64,000 nt of DNA from Profundibacter sp033851955 (GTDB lineage Bacteria > Pseudomonadota > Alphaproteobacteria > Rhodobacterales > Rhodobacteraceae), in the NCBI GenBank assembly GCA_033851955.1, contig JAWSVK010000001.1, positions 62,001 to 126,000 of the forward strand, written 5' to 3'. Every line of letters starts with the position of its first letter. The first letter of the stretch is position 1. The position numbers and the translations under genes were made by a program. Below the pieces are notes generated by a model. It was not told where the DNA came from. It did not search any database and saw only the letters and a program-made list of their open reading frames with translations. This document shows, piece after piece, positions 52,501-60,723 of this stretch.

Positions 52501-53544
52501 TGTGAACCTGATTGTTGCAGTGGTTTGACCAGAAAAGGTCTCCGATCCAGCGTCAATCCAGACTGTATCGCCAACAGCTCTGTATTTAAAATTGAATGCT
52601 ACCGACAGCGTTGCCCTTTTGCCCTTGTCTGAAATAGCGATCAAACCCGGGAAGGTGATGTCAACGGACGCGGAAATGGCACGGGTCCGAGTGTTCCGAA
52701 CAACCTCAGTCAATTCCAACAACTCAACGCTGTAAGCATCTTCAGCAATGTCATCAGGATAAAGAGCCATCTGCTCAGTGCCAGAGCGCCATGCAACCAC
52801 CATTGATGAAAGCTCTGGGATTGCCGCCTCGGTCAGGGTTTGGTCAACATTTAGAAATTCGATCTCGATATCACTAAATTCGGTGATCGAAGTTGTCCCG
52901 ATCTTCAAATCCTCAAGAGCGACAGGACCATGGCCAAAGGTAAACCGACCACGATAGTAGATGTCCTCCCCTACGGCTTCAGTATACCCCCGCGCTGTTT
53001 TGGGCGGGAACATACGGCGGCGCCCTAAAACCGTTGGATAAATTCCATAGCGATTTTCCGCATTTGATGATCCGGTGATCGAGTAGTTTGCAGCATTTTG
53101 ATAAGGCTGTTTAGGAGGCGGAATCAGAGCGTTGATCAGCAGGCCACCAATGATTGTGATGACAGAAGTCACCAACGAATATGCAAAAGTACCCGATGCA
53201 AGGCCGAACGTCGTGCCTGCCAAAAACGCGGCCCCTTCGGCAACCAAAGCATTCAAGACCAATCCAAGTGCAGCGCCATGGATCTGTGGCGCAATTTGGA
53301 TGAACGTCCCGTCTTCTGGAATAACTGAAGACCACTTGTCAATCGGAACAACCTCGGAAGATTGGCCCTTCGAGAGAACAACATAAACGGATGTCAGAAA
53401 TTCCGGCCGGAAATCGAAACCAGCCACAATTTCAGCAACCGTTTGGCCTGAGTTCAGGCTCTTGATCTTTCTGTCGCTATTGAATGGGTGGTCATATGCG
53501 ACCACCTCAATTGGCACAGCAGATTGCTTTAAGCTATTCAACAA
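49534..53544 (-). CDS. phage tail tip / host specificity protein (gpJ, TipJ-like)
   Basis: The 1336-residue protein is the largest phage gene here. It begins with an ubiquitin-like part (DHPFNSDRKIKSLNSGQ), has a hydrophobic loop near residue 130, the tail-hub segment GVYPTVLGRRRM-like GIYPTVLGRRRMFPPKTA (about 170), fibronectin-type modules and a C-terminal receptor-binding part. As in lambda J it would form the central fibre that contacts the host receptor. It overlaps the NlpC/P60 gene by eleven bases. Confidence 0.88.
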   Translation of the reverse strand: MLNSLKQSAVPIEVVAYDHPFNSDRKIKSLNSGQTVAEIVAGFDFRPEFLTSVYVVLSKGQSSEVVPIDKWSSVIPEDGTFIQIAPQIHGAALGLVLNALVAEGAAFLAGTTFGLASGTFAYSLVTSVITIIGGLLINALIPPPKQPYQNAANYSITGSSNAENRYGIYPTVLGRRRMFPPKTARGYTEAVGEDIYYRGRFTFGHGPVALEDLKIGTTSITEFSDIEIEFLNVDQTLTEAAIPELSSMVVAWRSGTEQMALYPDDIAEDAYSVELLELTEVVRNTRTRAISASVDITFPGLIAISDKGKRATLSVAFNFKYRAVGDTVWIDAGSETFSGQTTATIRFTKDIQFPDAGHYEVKVNRLSPVAPSSNFTNDSFLSAIRSVQAGELPSHDGISEIAVRIKGTGQLNGQLDTINAITHQLAPVWDGTSWSAFQKVRHPAWIYARSIMGPMLRDPVPEAEIQLGDLLSWAIEEPHWTCNYVVDQPMMVAEVLDIIAACGRSKRTLRDLKYSVVRDGGAGPVVQQFSPHNSYGFKGSVTFPREIHGFRVRVVSENLEWAEDEIIVYADGYDDLSATEFETLQLPAVVLDQDTVDGGNAWRLGRYHLAQAILRPEAFTFSSDFEHLRCNMGDKVRFIHDVPMIGVGSGRVSDTGIDLVEIDEAIVSDGQVYRLWIRAIDGSEISFNATAPSDPSSRWWSAPAATDLSSVLAGDHVQVEKLVEESMELLITSISHDGDLQARITAVPTAPAVLTTDGGTIPPYIPIITNVLPDDPAPLHPKAVSGLSVVATDILDAGDVARRPALLVSWNTPVTDVIGLRYRIRLADEGQELPEGRFDTFDGGVGAIHDAILPVTGYELSFMYVMSSARETVWSAWIAVTTNDIRLTENDLSDAVITSINNAQQAANVALEESATLANDVLPRLTTNETDIASGQTIQEGLVADITRLGVDDGFLGARIDSEAVARIAGDEVIATNVESLEAMIGDGYVTLNADPRFERNATFWSGSRGASSAVPATLSTPTTADGSSIGDDLLANGEANILARKGSISTTRLLSCAFRRARRVAMASEFADAKLYIGVDCFSDATGYLGTAWTAAQNIKSGLPIDGEYHDFTGTISGEGTVASTFRVGTDYVMFAVRMNNTSGVDGDKIRISQILLQNISLGQTLSGQVSQTAAAVGNINGTLNLTWQIQTIAGDANASIGLVSYADGVGGAVSAINISADYLNVYGGMGIFVDGVLQSVGATYDPVTGVAVGWSFDADPANPSWISGDLIADGLVTKRDYKRHIGTTSIPVGTVALLADILPVDSMPYDDVSVIGPEPSNPLCLTMTARVSPL

Positions 53545-53911
53545 AGCGGTAAATTCCTTCTAATCTCTGCCCCCATTTACTCACGCCCCAATCCTCAATT
53601 AGAGATCCGGTGTCGCTTTCAATGTGCAGCATTTTATTATTCGGCAAACAGAACCCAACATGAAGTTCGAGCCCTTTAACGGTGAACAAAAGGGCGTCAC
53701 CCTCCTGCCCTGTGGAAACAGTTTCCCAACTCAATTTGTGCTGTTGGGCTATTTTCCGTCTAGCCGCCTCTCCCATTGTGCAATGAGGGTCTCGGATTGC
53801 ACGATCAAAGCGCGTTTTTTGAAGCATTGCGAACAAGCCAAGGCAGTCGACTCCCTCGCGGGACCGCCCCAACTTGAGGTAAGGCAGGCCAACCCATTCA
53901 TCGGTCCACAT
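53534..53911 (-). CDS. phage NlpC/P60 tail assembly peptidase (gpK-like)
   Basis: The 125-residue protein has the NlpC/P60 triad pattern: GVDCLGLFAML (Cys about 23), LHVGFCLP (His about 84) and a later MLHIES. Phage homologues sit in the tail tip and cut peptidoglycan during DNA entry. Its order between DUF1833 and gpJ is the standard siphophage order. One-base overlap with the upstream gene. Confidence 0.85.
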   Translation of the reverse strand: MWTDEWVGLPYLKLGRSREGVDCLGLFAMLQKTRFDRAIRDPHCTMGEAARRKIAQQHKLSWETVSTGQEGDALLFTVKGLELHVGFCLPNNKMLHIESDTGSLIEDWGVSKWGQRLEGIYRFVE

Positions 53912-54384
53912 CAGAAGAGTGCGGGAGCATCTTTTGGCGTCATTGTTCTAACGCCAAATTGAGTTTCTAAGACAGGTGTGATCCCGAGCGTTCCAGTGAT
54001 CTGGAAGGCATCATACTCAATCCCGTGCAAAACTAAGTCCATCGGTCCTATTTCGATGTAGTCCGGTGACGAGGCCAATACCCAAACCACTTGCGCATCC
54101 ACAACTCCTGTCACTGCTCGCAAAGCGGCGGTGATATCTCGATTAACATTGTCGGCCACCCAATTCAGAACCGGCACCCCACCGGCCTCCTCATCTGGAA
54201 GCGCAATTTCGAAGGCGTAGGGCAAATATACGTCGGATTGGTGAGTTATCGGCTCACCGTTGGGAACAATACGGATGGAATCCGCCCAATCAGCCTGTGA
54301 CAGCTTCACCAGCGGCAGAAACACCTCGCTCGTGGATACCGAGTGCATAGCCTCCAAAACCGCATCGCTCAGTGTCGTTCTCAT
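53911..54384 (-). CDS. phage DUF1833 tail protein (gpL position)
   Basis: The 157-residue protein shows the DUF1833 pattern: FLPLVKLSQADWADSIRIVPNGEPI, YLPYAFEIALPDEE and VLASSPDYIEIGP. It belongs to the tail-tip module and takes the place of lambda gpL. It overlaps the preceding tail gene by four bases (ATGA). Role in tip assembly is inferred from order. Confidence 0.82.
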   Translation of the reverse strand: MRTTLSDAVLEAMHSVSTSEVFLPLVKLSQADWADSIRIVPNGEPITHQSDVYLPYAFEIALPDEEAGGVPVLNWVADNVNRDITAALRAVTGVVDAQVVWVLASSPDYIEIGPMDLVLHGIEYDAFQITGTLGITPVLETQFGVRTMTPKDAPALF

Positions 54385-54746
54385 GGCATAATCTCCAATG
54401 AAAGGTTCATGCTGTAAGCATCATCGCCGATAGTTGTTATGGAATATGGAGTTTGGCTCAAATCAAAACGCCAGCTCTTCATCACATCCGTGATCGGGTG
54501 CGGCATCTGGAATTCGAGTGATCCCATTTGCAGGTCGTTGTAAAACCAATCCTCAAACAGGATAAAATCGGCCTGCGTTATAGGCGCTACGATGATCGGT
54601 GACGCCACTGGGACAACCGTTGTCCGAAGCCGCTGTTTGGCTGGACCTTTATCCATATTCGTTCGAATAGCCGCCCCAACAGGCCCAGACACGTTGATAT
54701 CTTTGTAAACGGGCTGTTGTGGCAAAAATGCTGGCCAAGATGGCAT
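54381..54746 (-). CDS. phage minor tail protein (gpM position)
   Basis: The 121-residue protein begins PSWPAFLPQQPVYKDIN and contains TQADFILFEDWFYNDLQMGSLEFQMPHP, a pattern seen in small tail proteins directly after tape measures in siphophages. It starts one base after the restored stop of the tape-measure frame (TGA 54750-54748). Structural role in the tail tip is inferred from position and length. Confidence 0.7.
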   Translation of the reverse strand: MPSWPAFLPQQPVYKDINVSGPVGAAIRTNMDKGPAKQRLRTTVVPVASPIIVAPITQADFILFEDWFYNDLQMGSLEFQMPHPITDVMKSWRFDLSQTPYSITTIGDDAYSMNLSLEIMP

Positions 54747-54747
54747 T

Positions 54748-55487
54748 TCAAGCTCCCTTCGGGTTTGGTTTCACGCCGAAACGGTCTCGCAGTGCGTTGT
54801 CGGCACCACCGCTGCCGATCACATCGGTGACCGCTTTCTTCAGGAAGACGTCAATACGACCACCGGATTTTTGGACCCGATGCTGGCCAGTTGCCGCGTT
54901 TTCATGGATGTGGACCTCTACATTGCCCCCGCCTGAACGTGAGACGCCTTTTGGCCTGCAAAGCCCGACTGCTTAGGTAGGTTAGGAATTTGGCTGCTTA
55001 CAGTGGCAGCAACCTTGCTCACATTTAGTTTTGGCGTAGAGGAAATACTCGATTGTCCGTCAACCGGACTCGAGCCGTGCCCCGTGATTAGGTTTCCTGC
55101 AAGCGTCCCCAGATCCGTTCCACTTTGCGCCCCTGGGGTGAAAATTGCTGAAAAAAACTGTTCGCCGTATTTCTCAATAAGGTTAGCCAAAAGATTGCCG
55201 ACAAAACTACCCCACCCCTGCCAATCTTTGATGGAGGAGGCAATTTCGTCAGACATTGATTTGAAAAAATCGTCAGTGGATTCGTCTAATCCATCGACGT
55301 CTTCTTTCAGTCTCTGAATGGCCTCGTTAAGGCGCTCGATCGCCGCATGTTCAACCCCATAAGTTTGAATAAACTTATTTCGCAAATCGATTGCTTCACG
55401 GATTTGAACAGCGCGGCGCTCTTCCGCAGTCATCAGCTCGAGGTAAGAACCGCTGGGCATCTCGACGAGCTGAACGTAGGCGACCAT
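54748..55487 (-). pseudogene. truncated and frameshifted tape-measure protein
   Basis: The reading frame from ATG 55487 gives 189 residues typical of a tape-measure C-terminal part (coiled helices, then DWQGWGSFVGNLLANLIEKYG) and hits TAG at 54918. A -1 change at the A-run (TTTT on the plus strand, 54949-54952) restores the expected end GGGNVEVHIHENAATGQ and GADNALRDRFGVKPNPKGA, stopping at 54748. A stop codon directly precedes the ATG, and the long N-terminal part of any tape measure is absent. Confidence 0.8.
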
Positions 55488-55505
55488 TTAGAACCGGAAG
55501 TGCCC

Positions 55506-55652
55506 ATGGAAAAAGATATTGAAAAAACCGTTGCGCGCCTCGCTCGAGATGTTCTTGCCATTCGCGGCAGAATTGACTTTTTCTATCAGGCGGCTATCTT
55601 GGTGGTTATCATCTTCGTCCTGCAACAAGTTATCGACTGGCTCGGGTTTTAA
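55506..55652 (+). CDS. 48-residue single-helix membrane protein
   Basis: Opposite in orientation to the prophage genes, this short frame starts with ATG after GGAAG. It encodes a charged N-terminal helix (EKDIEKTVARLARDVLAIRGRIDFF) and one membrane helix (AAILVVIIFVLQQVIDWLGF). A good terminator follows at 55685. Neither part resembles a known family that I can name. It stands exactly at the prophage boundary and may be host or element derived. Confidence 0.5.
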   Translation: MEKDIEKTVARLARDVLAIRGRIDFFYQAAILVVIIFVLQQVIDWLGF

Positions 55653-55684
55653 CAAAAATGTAGATGCTCTGATGCGGTGGGCTG

Positions 55685-55731
55685 GGCGCCCGAGACGGGT
55701 CACGTCTTTGGCGCCTGATCCTAACTTTTTT
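55685..55731 (+). terminator. terminator after the small membrane-protein gene
   Basis: GGCGCC (55685-55690) with GGCGCC (55710-55715) and inner AGACG/CGTCT (55693-55697, 55703-55707) form a bulged stem, followed by a T run at 55725-55731. Confidence 0.65.
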
Positions 55732-55733
55732 GC

Positions 55734-57338
55734 TTAGGTGGCGTTGTGAATGTAGTCCATCAACATTTGTGTTGAGCGGTCCAACCCCTTGACCGTCTCC
55801 TCCCCTGAAACAACGGGTGTTAACGCCGTGGCCAGCTCTTTGCCCAATTCCACGCCCCATTGGTCATAGGAATTCAGCCCCAGAATGACACCCTCAACAA
55901 ACACGCGGTGCTCGTATAGGGCGATGATTTGGCCCAGAACGTGTGGCGTGAGTTTGGGGTAGATCAGCGTGGTTGAGGGGCGGTTTCCGGCGAACACGCG
56001 GTGGCGGGCTTGGCGCTCCAGTTCGTGGTCTGTCAGCCCTTTGGCGGCCATGCGTTCGCGGGCCACGTCCAAGGATCGGCCCAGCATCAGGGCTTGGGAT
56101 TGGGCCAAGCAGTTGGCCAGTAGCATTTCGTGTTGGCCTGCCAGTTCAGGCTCGTGACCCTTGGCGGCGACCAGAAAATCGCAGGGCACGACATCAGTGC
56201 CTTGGTGGATCAACTGATAAAACGCATGTTGCCCACCTGTGCCCGGCTCGCCCCAAACCACAGGGCCGCTGGAGCGCGTTAAATCGCTGCCGTCCATGGC
56301 GACGGATTTGCCGTTGCTCTCCATTTCCAGCTGTTGGAAATAGGCGGGCAAACGGCGCAGGCGTTGATCATAGGGCAGCACGGCGCGGGTGTGGTAGCCG
56401 CAAATCTGGTGATGCCAGATGCCCACAAGCGCCAGCAAGATTGGCATGTTTTGTTCTGGCGCAGCCTCACAAAAATGCGTATCCATCGCCGCCGCGCCAC
56501 TCAGAAATTCTCGGAAATTATCAGGCCCAATGGCCAGCATCAGCGACAGCCCAATCGGCCCCCAAACCGAATAGCGCCCGCCGACCCAATCTTCAAATCC
56601 GAACACCCGTTCGGGCGGGATGCCAAAAGCGCTAGTAGCCTCAAGTGCTGTGGACAATGCTACGAACTGTGCCGCCGGATCATCGACCGATTTACTCAGC
56701 CAAGCAAAGGCGGTTTTGGCGTTGGTGATGGTCTCGATGGTGGTGAATGTTTTTGAAGCCACGATGATCAGCGTGGTGGTTGGGTCCAATCCTTGCAGGG
56801 TGTCACTGATATGGGCGCCGTCGACATTGGAAACGAAATGCGCTGCCGGTCCGTCATGATAGGGTGCCATCGCCAAGGTGGCCATCGCAGGGCCAAGGTC
56901 CGAACCACCGATGCCGATATTGACCACATCGGTTATCTGACCACCCTGCCCCACGAATGTGCCTGCACGCAAATCATTGGCGAAATCTTCCATCCGTTTC
57001 AGCGTGGTCAGCACCTCTGGCATAACGTCAATACCGTCGACAATCACAGGAGTGGCGTCCAAATTGCGCAAGGCCGTGTGCAGCACGGCACGCCCTTCGG
57101 TTTCGTTGATCGCTTTGCCGGAAAACATCGCCTTTCGATGGCCTGACACATCGGCCTCTTCGGCCAGCTTTAGTAACATATCCAATATGTTACCGTCTAT
57201 GTTGGTTTTGGAATAGTCAAACAACATATCATCGGAACGCACCGAAAATGCCCCTGCCCGTGCCTCATCAAACAGGCTGTTGATCGATCGTTTCGCCACT
57301 TTGGCTTGGGCTTGGGTTAGATCGTTCCAAATATCCAT
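55734..57338 (-). CDS. pgi: glucose-6-phosphate isomerase
   Basis: Pgi interconverts glucose 6-phosphate and fructose 6-phosphate. The 534-residue length is normal and the signatures NIGIGGSDLGPAMA, GFEDWVGGRYSVWGPIGLS and GGQHAFYQLIHQGT are present. The ATG at 57338 shares a base with the pgl stop (TGATG), so it is preferred over the TTG at 57350. Last gene of zwf-pgl-pgi, which sends hexose phosphates into the Entner-Doudoroff route and back. Confidence 0.96.
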   Translation of the reverse strand: MDIWNDLTQAQAKVAKRSINSLFDEARAGAFSVRSDDMLFDYSKTNIDGNILDMLLKLAEEADVSGHRKAMFSGKAINETEGRAVLHTALRNLDATPVIVDGIDVMPEVLTTLKRMEDFANDLRAGTFVGQGGQITDVVNIGIGGSDLGPAMATLAMAPYHDGPAAHFVSNVDGAHISDTLQGLDPTTTLIIVASKTFTTIETITNAKTAFAWLSKSVDDPAAQFVALSTALEATSAFGIPPERVFGFEDWVGGRYSVWGPIGLSLMLAIGPDNFREFLSGAAAMDTHFCEAAPEQNMPILLALVGIWHHQICGYHTRAVLPYDQRLRRLPAYFQQLEMESNGKSVAMDGSDLTRSSGPVVWGEPGTGGQHAFYQLIHQGTDVVPCDFLVAAKGHEPELAGQHEMLLANCLAQSQALMLGRSLDVARERMAAKGLTDHELERQARHRVFAGNRPSTTLIYPKLTPHVLGQIIALYEHRVFVEGVILGLNSYDQWGVELGKELATALTPVVSGEETVKGLDRSTQMLMDYIHNAT

Positions 57339-58012
57339 CACGGCGTCCAATGTACGGTTGTGCCCTTAAGAAACGCCGAAATCGGTGCCTTAAGCGGGTC
57401 ATTTATTTTGCGCGCGGCCTTCAGCGCCTTGTGTTTAATCTTGCCGCTGAACACCACATGGCTGGACATCGCGCCCAACAAAACCGGCGCGGTCAAAGTC
57501 AGCCGTGGTTCGTCTGATCCGTCATTGCGCATCGGCATCAACAACGGAGCGTCGGGTGCGAAGGCCTCAGACAGACGATCGGCCTCGGGAAACAGCGATG
57601 CGGTGTGCATGTCGTCACCCATGCCCAGCAACAAAACATCGATCGGAAGCAAGGGGCCGATGGCGCGGGACAGGTCTGGCAGCGCGGCCTCGGGGGTGTC
57701 AAAATCCAGATACATCGGGATCAATGTGGCGGCGGCGGCTTTGTTGACCAACAAGCGTTCTTTGATCAATCGGGTGTTGGAACGCGGGCTGCTTTCAGGC
57801 ACCCAGCGCTCATCGCTGAGCAGAATATTGACGCGGTTCCAGTCCAGAGCAACGGCGGATAGAAAATCAAACACAGGGCCCGGTGTCGTGCCGCCCGGCA
57901 CCACCAAAGTGACGCGGTCTTTGTGCTTTAACGCTGATTTTAGCTCAGTGGCCAGCTCAAAGGCCAAATCAACCGCCATCAAATCTCGATCTGGATACCT
58001 GATCTTTTTCAT
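57338..58012 (-). CDS. pgl: 6-phosphogluconolactonase
   Basis: The 224-residue DevB-type lactonase has VPGGTTPGPVFDFLS near residue 38, NILLSDERWVPESSPRSN near 63 and LLGMGDDMHTASLFP near 128. It hydrolyses 6-phosphogluconolactone made by Zwf. It overlaps zwf by four bases (ATGA) and pgi by one, so all three are translationally coupled. Confidence 0.94.
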   Translation of the reverse strand: MKKIRYPDRDLMAVDLAFELATELKSALKHKDRVTLVVPGGTTPGPVFDFLSAVALDWNRVNILLSDERWVPESSPRSNTRLIKERLLVNKAAAATLIPMYLDFDTPEAALPDLSRAIGPLLPIDVLLLGMGDDMHTASLFPEADRLSEAFAPDAPLLMPMRNDGSDEPRLTLTAPVLLGAMSSHVVFSGKIKHKALKAARKINDPLKAPISAFLKGTTVHWTP

Positions 58013-59463
58013 TCTGCAATCTCCCGCCAGCGACGTCCTGCACGATGCATCAACATCAACGCGTCCTCAGGACCTGAACTGCCTGCGTCATAATCCTTGG
58101 GCGCGTCGCCCTGAGTTTGCCAGCCTTCAATGATCGGATCAACCCAGCGCCACGCCGCCTCAACCTCGTCACCGCGCATGAACAAGGTTTGATTGCCGCG
58201 AATTACATCCATGATCAACCGCTCATAAGCATCAGGAATGTCGTCAGCATCCTCGCCCAAAGTTTCGGCAAAGCTCATATCAAGCGGCACATCCATCAGA
58301 CGCATGCCACCAGGGCCTGGTTCTTTGATGGTTACGCGTAAATCCATGCCCTCGTTGGGTTGCAGATGGATCACCAACTCATTGCAGCGGCGGTTTTTCT
58401 GCGGCTCGAAAATCGAGTGCGGCGGGTCTTTGAACACCACGGCGATTTCGCTTTTGCGGGCGCGCAAACGCTTGCCGGTGCGCAAATAGAACGGTGTGCC
58501 ATTCCAGCGCCAGTTCGATATCTGTACCTTCATCGCCAAAAAGCTCTCGGTCTTGCTGTCAGGGTTCTCGGAATCCTCGACATAAGACGGCTCATCCCCG
58601 CCTGCCCGATATTGGCCACGCACGATGTCCTCAGAGGCCACAGGATCCAGAGCGCGGATCACTTTTAGCTTTTCGTCGCGCACCGCATCTGGGTCAAAAT
58701 GGGCTGGTGGCTCCATCGCAATCAGGCACAGCAATTGCATCAGGTGGTTTTGCACCATATCTCGCATTGCGCCGGATTTGTCGTAGTAACCACCGCGCCC
58801 GCCAACCCCGACGGTTTCAGAGACGGTGATTTGGATGTGATCGACGTATTGCGCATTCCAAAGCGGCTCAAACAGGATGTTGGCAAAGCGCACGGCCATC
58901 AGGTTTTGCACGGTTTCCTTGCCCAGATAGTGATCGATTCGATAGATCTGCGATTCATCGAAATATTCGGCCAATACCTTGTTCAGTTTTTGCGCGGTTT
59001 TCAGATCGTGACCAAAGGGTTTTTCCACCACGATCCGTGCATCATCACCGGCGATTTCGTATTTGTGTAGCCGTTTTGCCAATTCACCAAACAGGCGCGG
59101 GCCAACCGAGAAATAGAAAGCCTGAACCACATCTTTGCGCACGGTTTTTGCAAGGCCAGCCCAGCCCTCGTCCCCCATAGCGTCGACTTTTAAGTAGCTG
59201 AAAAGTTGGCAAAATTCACCAATTTTGTCGCGATCGTGCATCTTTTCGTGCACATAATCCGTAACGGATTTGCCGATGAATTCCTGATATCCCGCGTCGT
59301 CTAATTCGGATCGCGCAGCACCTATTATCCGCGCCGTTGACGGCAGCTGCCCTGCCAAATAGCGCCGGTATAGGCCCGGAATAATCTTGCGCCGTGCCAA
59401 ATCACCCGTGCCGCCAAAAATGATCAGATCAAACGGATCCACCGGAATTACACGTGACGCCAT
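58009..59463 (-). CDS. zwf: glucose-6-phosphate 1-dehydrogenase
   Basis: Zwf oxidises glucose 6-phosphate with NAD(P). The 484-residue protein has the nucleotide loop IIFGGTGDLARRKIIPGLY near residue 13 and the active-site RIDHYLGKETVQN near 174. GAGGGAT precedes the ATG by a short A-run. It is the first gene of the operon. A LacI-type palindrome lies 20-33 bases upstream and probably controls all three genes. Confidence 0.97.
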   Translation of the reverse strand: MASRVIPVDPFDLIIFGGTGDLARRKIIPGLYRRYLAGQLPSTARIIGAARSELDDAGYQEFIGKSVTDYVHEKMHDRDKIGEFCQLFSYLKVDAMGDEGWAGLAKTVRKDVVQAFYFSVGPRLFGELAKRLHKYEIAGDDARIVVEKPFGHDLKTAQKLNKVLAEYFDESQIYRIDHYLGKETVQNLMAVRFANILFEPLWNAQYVDHIQITVSETVGVGGRGGYYDKSGAMRDMVQNHLMQLLCLIAMEPPAHFDPDAVRDEKLKVIRALDPVASEDIVRGQYRAGGDEPSYVEDSENPDSKTESFLAMKVQISNWRWNGTPFYLRTGKRLRARKSEIAVVFKDPPHSIFEPQKNRRCNELVIHLQPNEGMDLRVTIKEPGPGGMRLMDVPLDMSFAETLGEDADDIPDAYERLIMDVIRGNQTLFMRGDEVEAAWRWVDPIIEGWQTQGDAPKDYDAGSSGPEDALMLMHRAGRRWREIAE

Positions 59464-59482
59464 TTTTTATCCCTCGCTGTTA

Positions 59483-59496
59483 TGTTAGCGCTATCT
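59483..59496. promoter_or_regulatory. candidate LacI-family operator for zwf-pgl-pgi
   Basis: TGTTAGCGCTATCT contains the perfect palindrome TAGCGCTA (59486-59493), the central-CG form typical of LacI-family sites. Its place in the zwf leader suits repression by a sugar regulator encoded elsewhere. Confidence 0.5.
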
Positions 59497-59541
59497 TTAG
59501 CGGCTTATCACCGGATTTGCATGCTCTAATTTCCACTTTAT

Positions 59542-59568
59542 CACAGTGTTTTCTTCACTGTGTTTTTT
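59542..59568 (+). terminator. terminator-like hairpin between zwf and the radical SAM gene
   Basis: CACAGTG (59542-59548) pairs with CACTGTG (59556-59562), followed by six T. It could end a short plus-strand RNA from the zwf promoter region or shield the radical SAM gene from it. Confidence 0.55.
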
Positions 59569-59659
59569 CTTCACAACTTCGTCAGGCGGGGTCGCAAGGG
59601 CATCTATTGCTTGATATAACAGATCAACAATAGCCACAAATGCGAACAGGTTATAATAT

Positions 59660-60613
59660 ATGAAAGATCATGCAGTTGAACGGGCCAACATTGGCAAGTT
59701 TGAAGATCGGTTAATCACGGCCAAGGGCGAAGCACGTGCCCATGTGGCGTTGAGCAACGCCGAAACCTTGTGGTTCAACACCGGAACGCTGTGCAACATC
59801 ACCTGCGTGAACTGTTACATCCTGTCGTCGCCGACCAATGACGCCTTGGTCTATTTGACGGTGGCGGATGTCGAAACCTATCTGGATCAGATCAAGACCC
59901 GCAACTGGCCGGTGCGTGAAATCGCCTTTACGGGGGGCGAACCCTATATGAACCCGCAGTTTAACGCGATGTGTCGGGTGGCACTTGAGGCTGGATATGA
60001 AGTGTTGGTGCTGACCAATGCAATGCGCCCAATGATGCGCAAATCCGTGCGGGTTGGGATTGCCGAACTGGTGGCCGAATTTGGCGACAAGCTGACGTTT
60101 CGGGTGTCGCTGGATCACTATACGCAGGCCCATCATGACGAGATGCGCGGCGATGGCGCCTTTGACAAAACCCTTGAGGGCATGGATTGGCTGGCATCAA
60201 CCGATGCGCGGTTGGCGGTGGCTGGCCGGTTGCTCTGGGGCGAGTCTGAGGCGGATGAACGCGCCGGATATGCGGCGCTGTTTGCGGCGCGGGGTTATGA
60301 CATTGATGCCTTAAACCCCGGCATGTGCGTGCTGTTCCCTGAAATGGACGAAGCCGTCGAGGTGCCCGAAATCACCACCGCTTGTTGGGGGATATTGAAC
60401 AAGTCGCCAAATGATGTGATGTGTTCGTCGTCGCGCATGGTGGTGAAACGCAAAGGCGCTGATCATCCCGTGGTTTTGGCCTGTACCCTGCTGCCTTATT
60501 CGGATGAGTTCGAGATGGGCGAAACGCTGGCCGAGGCCGAAGCCGACGTTCACCTGAACCACGCCCATTGCGCCAAGTTCTGTGTGTTGGGTGGGGCAAG
60601 CTGTTCTGCTTGA
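59660..60613 (+). CDS. radical SAM protein of unknown substrate
   Basis: The 317-residue protein has the radical SAM cluster motif at Cys45, Cys49 and Cys52 (TLCNITCVNCY), the GGEP motif near residue 95, and C-terminal cysteines (ACTLLP, HCAKFCVLGGASCSA) that could bind an auxiliary cluster, as in SPASM or twitch-type enzymes. No precursor peptide or partner enzyme is adjacent. It is divergent from zwf. The reaction is unknown. Confidence 0.85.
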   Translation: MKDHAVERANIGKFEDRLITAKGEARAHVALSNAETLWFNTGTLCNITCVNCYILSSPTNDALVYLTVADVETYLDQIKTRNWPVREIAFTGGEPYMNPQFNAMCRVALEAGYEVLVLTNAMRPMMRKSVRVGIAELVAEFGDKLTFRVSLDHYTQAHHDEMRGDGAFDKTLEGMDWLASTDARLAVAGRLLWGESEADERAGYAALFAARGYDIDALNPGMCVLFPEMDEAVEVPEITTACWGILNKSPNDVMCSSSRMVVKRKGADHPVVLACTLLPYSDEFEMGETLAEAEADVHLNHAHCAKFCVLGGASCSA

Positions 60614-60723
60614 GCCGTTTGGGCTGCCGGTTTCGAACCCAAAATAACCACATGTTCTTAGTATAGGATTGACGAAAAAGCTGCTCTACTCCAAACTTCA
60701 AACCACACGACTTTTGAAATTGG

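Noticed and set aside
47363..55487. Gene transfer agent cluster
   Set aside because: Rhodobacterales GTAs carry DUF2460 and DUF2163 proteins before the peptidase and hub; here DUF1833 and a lysis cassette are present, as in a siphophage.
41725..55733. Second copy of the tRNA-Gly 3' end as attachment site
   Set aside because: Scanning by eye near 47.1-47.4 kb and 55.5-55.7 kb found no matching segment.
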